38,754 nt of DNA from an uncultured Collinsella sp. (GTDB taxonomy: Bacteria > Actinomycetota > Coriobacteriia > Coriobacteriales > Coriobacteriaceae): NCBI GenBank assembly GCA_900542085.1, contig UQMK01000020.1:1-38754 (forward strand), in the 5' to 3' direction. The notes beneath the pieces were generated by a model, which was not told where the DNA came from, searched no databases, and saw only the letters and a list, made by a program, of their open reading frames with translations. Each line of letters begins with the position of its first letter. Positions within the stretch are counted from its first letter, which is position 1. Made by a program: the position numbers and the translations under genes. This document shows positions 15,361 to 22,389 of the stretch, piece by piece.

Positions 15361-17067
15361 GTGGACGAGGAAGCAAGCATCATCCTGGGGGATGCCATCG
15401 CCTTTTGCCAGCGCGACGGCCAAGATGCGCGCCTCATCAACATGCTGGGGCAATCGCGCGCCGTGAGCCTGACCGAGGACACCTTGACGATTGAGGCCCC
15501 CTCACGATTCGCCATCGCTCAGCTCAAAAAGCATCAGCCGACCATCGAGGCGTACCTGGAAGAGATCGCCTTTGCACCGATTGCGCTCAACATCGTGGCA
15601 CCACAGGGCTCCGCGGCAGATAACGCCGCACCCACGGCACCCGTCGTCCCCCCGGCGGCACCAGCTACCACCACAGTGTCGGCTCCCGAGCACCAAATCG
15701 GCGATGTTTCCCGTGAAACCATGCCCGCCGTCTCGACGCCGGCGGCCCCCATGTCCGCTGCCACACACATGCCTATCGCGCACGACGCAACACCGGTCGA
15801 GGATTCGGGCATCGCAATCAAAAACACGCTTTCGGCCGACGATTTCCGCCGCATGATGAACCAGATGAAAGGCGGGGCGCCTGCAAAGAGTGCAAAACCA
15901 GCCTCCACATCGCCCACGAGCGTCCCCGCAGCTGCGGCACCGATCGAGCAGAACACCGATGGCGCGCCGCTCGCGGCCAACTCGAAATTCACCTTCGAAA
16001 ACTTTGTCTACGGCCCAGAAAACAGCCATGCCTATCGCTCGGCCCTCAAGTTTGCCGCGCTCGCGGACGAACGCGGCACATGCACATCCCTGTTCATCTA
16101 TGGCAAATCGGGGCTGGGCAAGACCCATCTGCTGCTCGCCATCAAAAACGAGCTCGCCGAAAAGTCGCCCGAGATCAAGGTGAAGTACGCCAACTCGCAA
16201 GCGTACCTCGATGACCTGATGACGGAGTTCGACCGCCAAAAGAAGAGCAACGCCCCCATCATGCAGGCATACCACGACGTGGACGTGCTCATCATCGACG
16301 ACATTCAAAACATCATCGGCAAGCGCGCGAGCGTGGACTACTTCTTCCAGCTCATGGACGAGTTTATCCGCAACAACAAAAAAGTCGTCATCGCAGCCGA
16401 CCGTGCGCCCAAAGACCTGAGCATGGACGAGCGCCTTACCAGCCGTTTTAATGCCGGTATGCTCTGTTTGGTGGCGGAGCCCAGCTACGAGATGAAATAC
16501 AAGATCTTGCAGCGCTACTACGAGAACACGATAGCCGCCGCACCCGAGGCGGGTGACGACTCGCTGCTGGCGGCCTATGGCGGCGATGACGGGCATCTGA
16601 CCGACGAGCACTTTAAGCACATGGCAGAAGTCTCGGGAACCAACATCCGCGAACTCGAGAGCTTCTGCGAACGCTGCGCCGGCGAGGCAGGAGACCGCGA
16701 ACGCGAGGGCAGCGAGCTCAGTTTCGACGACATCGACGCCATCGCAAGCCAGTACTTCGATACGTCGGCCAAAAAGATCAACGTGCAGACGGTCCAGTCT
16801 GTCATTGAAGAGCAGTACGGCGTGACGCACGAGGAGCTCATCGGCCCGCGCCGCAACGCCAACATAGCCAAAGCCCGCCATATCGCCATATATCTGGCCA
16901 TCGAGATGTGCGAGATGACGACTACGGCGGTGGGCGCGGAGTTTGGCAACCGCAACCACTCAACCGTCAGTACGAGCTATAAAAAGGTTCAGAAGATGAT
17001 TCAGGAAGACCGCACCATAACCGAGGATCTCAAATCGCTGCGAGATAAAATTACACTGCGCTCGTAG
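15361..17067 (+). CDS. dnaA: Chromosomal replication initiator DnaA
   Basis: A 568-residue initiator starting at a GTG with GGGAG 5 bases upstream. Domain I covers residues 1 to about 80. Domain II is a long Ala/Pro/Thr-rich linker to about residue 205. Domain III is the AAA+ ATPase: Walker A GKSGLGKT (248-255), Walker B VLIIDDIQN, SRFNAGML with the arginine-finger position, and the sensor II helix NIRELESF. Domain IV starts near 495 (GPRRNANIAKARHIAIYLA) and its recognition helix reads GNRNHSTV (529-536). E. coli has GGRDHTTV, so the Asp is Asn and one Thr is Ser. Conserved genes dnaN and recF follow. A parS-like site lies inside the linker. Confidence 0.97.
   Translation: MDEEASIILGDAIAFCQRDGQDARLINMLGQSRAVSLTEDTLTIEAPSRFAIAQLKKHQPTIEAYLEEIAFAPIALNIVAPQGSAADNAAPTAPVVPPAAPATTTVSAPEHQIGDVSRETMPAVSTPAAPMSAATHMPIAHDATPVEDSGIAIKNTLSADDFRRMMNQMKGGAPAKSAKPASTSPTSVPAAAAPIEQNTDGAPLAANSKFTFENFVYGPENSHAYRSALKFAALADERGTCTSLFIYGKSGLGKTHLLLAIKNELAEKSPEIKVKYANSQAYLDDLMTEFDRQKKSNAPIMQAYHDVDVLIIDDIQNIIGKRASVDYFFQLMDEFIRNNKKVVIAADRAPKDLSMDERLTSRFNAGMLCLVAEPSYEMKYKILQRYYENTIAAAPEAGDDSLLAAYGGDDGHLTDEHFKHMAEVSGTNIRELESFCERCAGEAGDREREGSELSFDDIDAIASQYFDTSAKKINVQTVQSVIEEQYGVTHEELIGPRRNANIAKARHIAIYLAIEMCEMTTTAVGAEFGNRNHSTVSTSYKKVQKMIQEDRTITEDLKSLRDKITLRS
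15705..15720. promoter_or_regulatory. Degenerate parS-like site inside dnaA
   Basis: TGTTTCCCGTGAAACC matches the parS consensus at 14 of 16 positions (differences at 7 and 16). It falls in the unconserved linker, where sequence is free to carry a site. Confidence 0.5.
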
Positions 17068-17082
17068 GGAAATAGAGACACC

Positions 17083-17273
17083 TGTTGAAAACTTGTCGAA
17101 ACGCCGGGCATAACGTGTCTAAAACTCACCCCAAGGCGACGAAAAGTTTTCCGCAGGTTTTGAACGTGGAAAACACGGTCGGTTGCGCACAGGTTGCTGT
17201 CGATTCTCTTTTTGGGGTTGACCAGCGCTTTTGGGAGTAATCAACAGTTTCGTCAGTGCTATTACTATTATTA
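17083..17273. other. oriC part 2: DnaA boxes and DnaA-trio-like unwinding region
   Basis: The 238-base dnaA-dnaN gap holds TGTTGAAAA (17083-17091, the complement of TTTTCAACA), TGTCGAAAC (17094-17102), TGTCTAAAA (17116-17124), TTTTCCGCA (17147-17155) and CGTGGAAAA (17165-17173). A last, looser box TAATCAACA (17238-17246) is followed 12 bases later by CTATTACTATTATTA (17259-17273). That is five CTA/TTA triplets, the complement of the DnaA-trio pattern TAG/TAA described in Bacillus subtilis. AT-rich DNA continues to about 17305. This is the most likely strand-opening site. Confidence 0.75.
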
Positions 17274-17305
17274 AGATATTTATATCTATAGAAAGGTATT
17301 AAAAG

Positions 17306-18409
17306 ATGAAGTTCACCGTCAGCCAAAGCTCGCTCACGCAAGCCATCGGCGTCGTTATGAAAGGCGTCGCTTCGGCATCTACCCTTCCCATCCTGTCGGG
17401 CGTGCTCGTTAAGGCGCAGGACGGCATCTTGGAATTCCAAACCTCTAACTACACCATCTCGATTCGTCATCGCATTGCCGCGCATGTCGAAGAAGAGGGC
17501 GAGATGGTGATTCCCTGCAAGATGCTCTCGAACATTACGAAGACCCTTCCCGACGCCCCGGTTACCTTTGAGCTCTCGGAGCGTCAGGTGCTGATCGGAT
17601 GCGAGAAGAGCTCCTTCCGCCTCAACACGCTCGACGCCAACGATTTCCCCGAGTTCCCCGCCTATGCCATCGAGAGCGCGGTGGAGCTCCCGACCGACAT
17701 CCTGTCCGAGATGGTCGGTCGCGTATGGCGCGTCACTTCGACCGATAAGGCCCGCCCCATTCTGGGAGGCGTGCACATGAAGGTCGAGAACAACACCGTG
17801 CGCCTGGTGGCAACCGACTCCTTCCGCCTGGCCGTATGCGACACCCAGGTCGAGACCTCGACGCTCGAGGGATCCTTTGAGCTCAACGTTCCGGCCGACG
17901 CGTTCAACGACGCCCTGAGCATCATGGCCAGCCAGGCGACCATCATGATCGGCGCCACCGACACCCAGGTTGTCTTTGAGGCCGGCAACACCACCTATGT
18001 GTCGCGCCGTATCGAGGGCGTGTACCCCAACTACAAGCAACTCATCCCCGATTCGTGTGTGACGAGCGTCAAGATCGACGTGGCGGCTTTTAATGCCGCC
18101 CTCAAGCGCGTGGCGGTCATCGCGAGCGCGAACCCCGCCGTCAAGTTCGAGATCGATGTCGAGAACGGTCAGATGGGCCTGTCCTCTATCTCTAATGACC
18201 AGGATCTGGCGCAGGAGACGATCGATGTCGAGGCCGAGGGCGAGTCGGGCACCATCGCCTTTAACTACCACTACATCTTTGGCTGCCTCAATGCCCTGTC
18301 CAAGGAGAAGGAGATCACGCTGGAGCTCAAGAGCTACTCGCAGGCGGGTATCTTTAAGTCCTACGACAAGATCAACTACCTGTACCTGGTCATGCCGGTT
18401 CGCATCTAG
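17306..18409 (+). CDS. dnaN: DNA polymerase III beta subunit (sliding clamp)
   Basis: The 367-residue sliding clamp that tethers the replicative polymerase to DNA. It starts MKFTVSQSSLTQAIG and shows the three-fold clamp layout, with family strings LPILSGVLVKA, SSFRLNTLDANDFPEFP, RPILGGVHMKVENNTVRLVATDS and the C-terminal YLYLVMPVRI (the usual clamp C-terminus is VMPMRL). The Shine-Dalgarno AAAGG is about 9 bases before the ATG and lies in the AT-rich end of the origin. recF starts 9 bases after the stop, so dnaN-recF-dciA are probably one transcript. Confidence 0.97.
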   Translation: MKFTVSQSSLTQAIGVVMKGVASASTLPILSGVLVKAQDGILEFQTSNYTISIRHRIAAHVEEEGEMVIPCKMLSNITKTLPDAPVTFELSERQVLIGCEKSSFRLNTLDANDFPEFPAYAIESAVELPTDILSEMVGRVWRVTSTDKARPILGGVHMKVENNTVRLVATDSFRLAVCDTQVETSTLEGSFELNVPADAFNDALSIMASQATIMIGATDTQVVFEAGNTTYVSRRIEGVYPNYKQLIPDSCVTSVKIDVAAFNAALKRVAVIASANPAVKFEIDVENGQMGLSSISNDQDLAQETIDVEAEGESGTIAFNYHYIFGCLNALSKEKEITLELKSYSQAGIFKSYDKINYLYLVMPVRI

Positions 18410-18418
18410 CGCTGCGCC

Positions 18419-19525
18419 ATGACCATGTTTGCCCGCAACCTTTCCGTCGCGCGCTACCGCAGTTTCGATAGCTACCGTCTTGACCTGGACGAGGGCGTGA
18501 CGGTGCTTGCGGGGCCCAACGCGGCGGGAAAGACCAACCTTATAGAGGCGCTGCAGCTTTTGACGAGCGGCGCCTCGTTTAGGCATCCCACCGCTACCGA
18601 GCTCGTGCACGACGGCACGGGCTCGTGCAGGCTCGAGTTGAGACTCGAGGGCGATGGCCGCGTGCTCGATATGGGGCTGGGCGTTGAGGACGGCAAGCGC
18701 TCGTTTAGCCGTAACGGCAAGAGATGTTCGGCCGCCGGCGTGCGCGGGGTTTTGCCGAGCGTGCTGTTTTGCCCCGATCATCTGGATATGGTCAAACGCG
18801 GTGCCAGTGTGCGCCGCGCCGCCCTCGATGACTTTGGCGTTCAGCTGAGCGCCCGTTACGCCGACCTGGCGAGCACCTACGGGCGTTGCGTGACGCAGCG
18901 CAACGCCCTGCTCAAGGAAACCTGGTGCTGCCGCGAGATGCTCGGCGCATGGAATGACTCCATCGCCCGCGCCGGGTCAGCCCTGCTCGTACATCGTTTG
19001 GCCCTGCTCGACCGACTGGCAGGCCATGTGCGCGCCACGTATGGGCAGGTGGCGTCCGGTGAGGACGCAGGCGTGTCCTATGTGTCCACGCTGGGGGATT
19101 TGCCTCAAACCGAGGGGCGCGAGGAACTTAAGGACTGGGCATACGAGCATATGCTCGCGGCCCTCGATGAGCGTGCCGATGAGGAGATGCGCCGCGGCGT
19201 GACGCTTGTGGGTCCGCATCGCGACGAGATTGAGTTTTCCGTCGCGGGCCGATCGGCCCGTTCATTTGCCAGCCAGGGCCAGCAGCGAACGCTGGTGCTT
19301 GCCTGGAAGGTGGCAGAAGTAGCCGTGGCGCGCGATATCCTGGGCACCGCGCCACTGCTGCTTTTGGACGACGTGATGAGCGAGCTCGATGCCGGGCGGC
19401 GAGACGCTTTTCTGCAGCTGATCGGTGATGATATCCAGACGGTCATAACCACCACCAATCTGGGGTATTTTACCGATGACCTGCTTGATCGAGCCAAGGT
19501 GGTGAGCATGGGTGAGACGTGCTAA
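18419..19525 (+). CDS. recF: DNA replication and repair protein RecF
   Basis: A 368-residue SMC-like ATPase that, with RecO and RecR, loads RecA at single-strand gaps. It shows the Walker A GPNAAGKTN (about residues 33-41), the ABC-type signature SQGQQRTLVLAWK near residue 282 and Walker B PLLLLDDVMSELD about 25 residues later. A second ATG two codons in (18425) is an equally possible start. The gene lies 9 bases after dnaN and overlaps the following DciA-like gene by 14 bases, typical of the dnaA-dnaN-recF cluster in Gram-positive bacteria. Confidence 0.95.
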   Translation: MTMFARNLSVARYRSFDSYRLDLDEGVTVLAGPNAAGKTNLIEALQLLTSGASFRHPTATELVHDGTGSCRLELRLEGDGRVLDMGLGVEDGKRSFSRNGKRCSAAGVRGVLPSVLFCPDHLDMVKRGASVRRAALDDFGVQLSARYADLASTYGRCVTQRNALLKETWCCREMLGAWNDSIARAGSALLVHRLALLDRLAGHVRATYGQVASGEDAGVSYVSTLGDLPQTEGREELKDWAYEHMLAALDERADEEMRRGVTLVGPHRDEIEFSVAGRSARSFASQGQQRTLVLAWKVAEVAVARDILGTAPLLLLDDVMSELDAGRRDAFLQLIGDDIQTVITTTNLGYFTDDLLDRAKVVSMGETC

Positions 19526-20075
19526 TTACGAGCGCGAGAACGGAACGGTTGCCTTTGGCGGCTTTTTGGATGCCGAGCGTCAGCGCATCCTGGCGGCCGC
19601 GACACCTGAGCGCCGCGCGCAAATGGAGGCTGCAGAGGAATCTCGTGCGGTCTATCGCGCCTGGAATGCGGTGTGCTCGGGCACGCGCGAGGGACGCCAC
19701 GTGACGGGCCTGCGCTACCTGCCCGAGTCCAATGAGCTGCTGGTGTATCTCGATTCGCCCTCGTGGACGCAGGAGATGACGCTGCTGCGCGAGATCATCC
19801 GGGCACGCATGGAGCGGGCCGGCGCGCATGTGGACGGCCTGGTGTTCAAAACGACCGCGCCCGGTCACACGCCGCCGGCTGCCAAGGAGCGCCTGCGCCC
19901 AGCCGTGACCGAGCGCCCGCCGGCTTCGCACGCCGATCTCAGCGAGGCCGAACGCGGCGAGATTGAGCGCCAAGTGGCGCCCATCGAAGATCAAAAACTG
20001 CGCGAGGCCCTCGAGAATGCCATGAGAGCTAGTGCCGAGTGGGCCAAGGGCGTGCAAAGCAAAAAAGAGCCTTAA
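19512..20075 (+). CDS. DciA-like (DUF721) protein
   Basis: A 187-residue protein placed between recF and gyrB, the usual site for DUF721/DciA in actinobacteria. DciA recruits or loads the replicative helicase DnaB in bacteria that lack DnaC/DnaI. The central part (about residues 45-110) has the family-like pattern of a Trp-containing helix followed by GxxLxVxxDSPSWTQEMTLLR...I, here AWNAVCSG...LVYLDSPSWTQEMTLL. The N-terminus is Arg/Glu-rich and the C-terminus charged. The GTG start overlaps recF by 14 bases. No dnaC/dnaI is seen in the window, and DnaB is encoded at 35.6 kb, which fits the role. Confidence 0.75.
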   Translation: MRRANYERENGTVAFGGFLDAERQRILAAATPERRAQMEAAEESRAVYRAWNAVCSGTREGRHVTGLRYLPESNELLVYLDSPSWTQEMTLLREIIRARMERAGAHVDGLVFKTTAPGHTPPAAKERLRPAVTERPPASHADLSEAERGEIERQVAPIEDQKLREALENAMRASAEWAKGVQSKKEP

Positions 20076-20101
20076 ATCGCATCTGGTGGCCTTGTAGAGC
20101 C

Positions 20102-20131
20102 AAATACCCTCGTTCCCGAGGGTATTTTTTT
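20102..20131 (+). terminator. Terminator after the dnaN-recF-dciA transcript
   Basis: AAATACCCTCG (20102-20112), loop TTCC, CGAGGGTATTT (20117-20127), running into seven or more T. The stem-loop is perfect. Confidence 0.92.
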
Positions 20132-20157
20132 ACGATAAACTAGTAAGGCTGTACACA
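20129..20157 (+). promoter_or_regulatory. Candidate gyrB promoter
   Basis: TTTACG (20129-20134) and TACACA (20152-20157) are 17 bases apart, immediately after the terminator and 23 bases before gyrB. The boxes are moderate matches. Confidence 0.4.
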
Positions 20158-20180
20158 TTTTCTTAGCTGAAGGAGGACGT

Positions 20181-22211
20181 GTGGCAAACGAAAACGATTA
20201 CGATGGCGGCGAGATTAAGATTCTCGAAGGTCTCGAGGCCGTTCGTAAGCGCCCGGGCATGTACATCGGCTCGACGAGCGCCAGCGGCCTGCATCACCTG
20301 GTGTGGGAGATCGTTGACAACTCCGTTGACGAGGCCATGGCCGGTTTCTGCACCGAGATTCAGGTGACGGTCCACGCCGACAACTCCATCACGGTCGTCG
20401 ACAACGGGCGAGGCATCCCCGTCGACGAGCATCCCATCAAGAAGATCCCGACGCTCGAGGTCGTTATGACGATCTTGCACGCCGGCGGTAAGTTCGATAA
20501 CTCGGCCTACAAGGTCTCGGGCGGCCTGCACGGCGTGGGCATCTCCGTCGTCAACGCGCTGTCCAAGCGCGTGGTCGTGCAGGTGCGCCGTGATGGCAAC
20601 GTCTACGAGATGGAGTTCTCGCGCGGCAAGACCGTCAAGAAGATGGAGGTCGTGGGCACCTCGGATTCGACGGGTACCACCGTCAACTTCTGGCCCGACG
20701 ACGAGATCTTCGAGACCTGTGTCTACGATTTCGATACGCTGCACAACCGTCTGCAGGAGACGGCGTTCCTCAATAAGAATCTAAAGATTGTGCTGACCGA
20801 CGAGCGCGAGGCGACTCCCCACGTGGAGGAGTTCTGCTACGAGGGCGGCATCATCGACTTCGTTAAGTTCCTCAACGACGGCAAAGACGTCCCCGAGGCC
20901 TTTAAGGAGCCCATCTATATCGAGGGTAAATCGGATCCGGATGCGCCCGTGACCAAGATGGGCGAGGTCGAGGTGTCCCTGCAGTGGAATGCCGGCTATG
21001 GCGAGAACGTCATGTCGTTTGCCAACGACATCTACACCCCCGAGGGCGGCATGCATCTCGAGGGCTTCCGCACCGCCCTCACCCGCGTGATTAACGATTA
21101 CGCCCGCAAGCAGAACCTGCTCAAGGAGAAGGACGCCAACCTGAGCGGTGACGACGTGCGCGAGGGCCTTTCGGCCGTCATTTCGGTTAAACTGCCCGAT
21201 CCGCAGTTTGAGGGCCAGACCAAGGCCAAGCTCGGCAGCTCCTACATGCGCGCGCTCACGCTCAAGATCGTGACCGATGGACTGACCGATTATCTGGAGG
21301 AGCACCCCAAGCCCGCCCGCGAGATCGTCAAGAAGGCCCAGCAGGCCTGCAAGGCCCGCAACGCCGCCCGCAAGGCGCGCGAGGCGACCCGTCGCAAAAG
21401 TCTGCTCGAGACGGCGTCGCTGCCCGGCAAGCTCGCCGACTGCTCGGTGCGCGATGCCAAGCTGACCGAGCTCTTTATCGTAGAGGGCGACTCGGCAGGC
21501 GGTTCGGCCAAGGACGGCCGTCGCCGAGACATCCAGGCGATTCTGCCCCTGCGCGGCAAGATTTTGAACGTCGAGCGCGTGGGTGACCACCGCGCGTTCT
21601 CGAGCGACACCATCCAATCCCTGATCACCGCGATCGGCTGCGGCGTCACGACGAGCGCCGGCGACGGTGGCGACTTCGATATCAGCAAGGCGCGCTACCA
21701 CAAGATCATCATCATGACCGATGCAGACGTTGATGGTGCGCATATCCGCATCCTGCTGCTGACGTTCTTCTACAAGTACATGCGCCCGCTGATCGATGCC
21801 GGCTATGTCTATGTTGCCTGCCCGCCCATCTTTGGCATTAAGGTACGCAACAAGATCCATTACGTGTATCCCAACGGCCGCCAGCCCGAAGACGAGATTC
21901 TGCGCGACACCATTCAGAGCCTGGGCCTGAACCCCGACGACAACGACGAGGACGGCAAGGCCAAGGACGGCAAGATCACCAAGAAGCGCAAGGGCTATAC
22001 CGTTCAGCGCTACAAGGGCCTGGGCGAGATGGACCCCAAGCAGCTTGCCTCGACGACGATGGACCCCAAGACCCGTATCCTGCAGCGCGTGTCGATCGAG
22101 GACGCCGTGGTGGCGGACCGCGCCGTGCGCGAGCTCATGGGTTCCGAGGTCGGCTATCGCCGCGAGTACATCGAGAAGCATGCGCATGATGCACGCTTCT
22201 TGGACGCCTAG
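20181..22211 (+). CDS. gyrB: DNA gyrase subunit B
   Basis: The 676-residue ATPase subunit of gyrase, which introduces negative supercoils. It has the GHKL N-terminus (KRPGMYIGST..., WEIVDNSVDEAMAG, DNGRGIPVDEH, GGLHGVGISVVNALS), the transducer domain, and the TOPRIM domain with EGDSAGGSAKDGRRR, LPLRGKILNVE and DADVDGAHI. The C-terminus has QRYKGLGEMDP. There is no large insert. The start is a GTG with AAGGAGG upstream at optimal spacing. gyrA follows after a 178-base structured spacer. Confidence 0.97.
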   Translation: MANENDYDGGEIKILEGLEAVRKRPGMYIGSTSASGLHHLVWEIVDNSVDEAMAGFCTEIQVTVHADNSITVVDNGRGIPVDEHPIKKIPTLEVVMTILHAGGKFDNSAYKVSGGLHGVGISVVNALSKRVVVQVRRDGNVYEMEFSRGKTVKKMEVVGTSDSTGTTVNFWPDDEIFETCVYDFDTLHNRLQETAFLNKNLKIVLTDEREATPHVEEFCYEGGIIDFVKFLNDGKDVPEAFKEPIYIEGKSDPDAPVTKMGEVEVSLQWNAGYGENVMSFANDIYTPEGGMHLEGFRTALTRVINDYARKQNLLKEKDANLSGDDVREGLSAVISVKLPDPQFEGQTKAKLGSSYMRALTLKIVTDGLTDYLEEHPKPAREIVKKAQQACKARNAARKAREATRRKSLLETASLPGKLADCSVRDAKLTELFIVEGDSAGGSAKDGRRRDIQAILPLRGKILNVERVGDHRAFSSDTIQSLITAIGCGVTTSAGDGGDFDISKARYHKIIIMTDADVDGAHIRILLLTFFYKYMRPLIDAGYVYVACPPIFGIKVRNKIHYVYPNGRQPEDEILRDTIQSLGLNPDDNDEDGKAKDGKITKKRKGYTVQRYKGLGEMDPKQLASTTMDPKTRILQRVSIEDAVVADRAVRELMGSEVGYRREYIEKHAHDARFLDA

Positions 22212-22212
22212 C

Positions 22213-22307
22213 TTTCCCAGGCACCCCATCTTGCCCTTCAGGATTTCGGGCGCCGCACGCAAGGCGTGCGCCCCCATCCTTCAGGGCAACCTGGGGCACC
22301 TGGAAAA
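22213..22307 (+). repeat. Long imperfect inverted repeat between gyrB and gyrA
   Basis: The sequence folds into one long stem with small bulges. Pairs include CCAGG (22217-22221) with CCTGG (22299-22303), CCCC (22224-22227) with GGGG (22293-22296), TTGCCCT (22231-22237) with AGGGCAA (22283-22289), AGGAT (22240-22244) with ATCCT (22276-22280), and CGCACGC (22254-22260) with GCGTGCG (22264-22270), loop AAG. No T-tract follows, so it is not a simple terminator. A second small hairpin, GTTCCC (22327-22332) with GGGAAC (22353-22358), lies between it and the gyrA start. Confidence 0.75.
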
Positions 22308-22389
22308 CCTAGGAGGGTTATCCGGTGTTCCCGGTAAGCCGTCTCCGTGGTAGGGAACTAATGGACCACGCAAACCATGAGGAGGTAAC

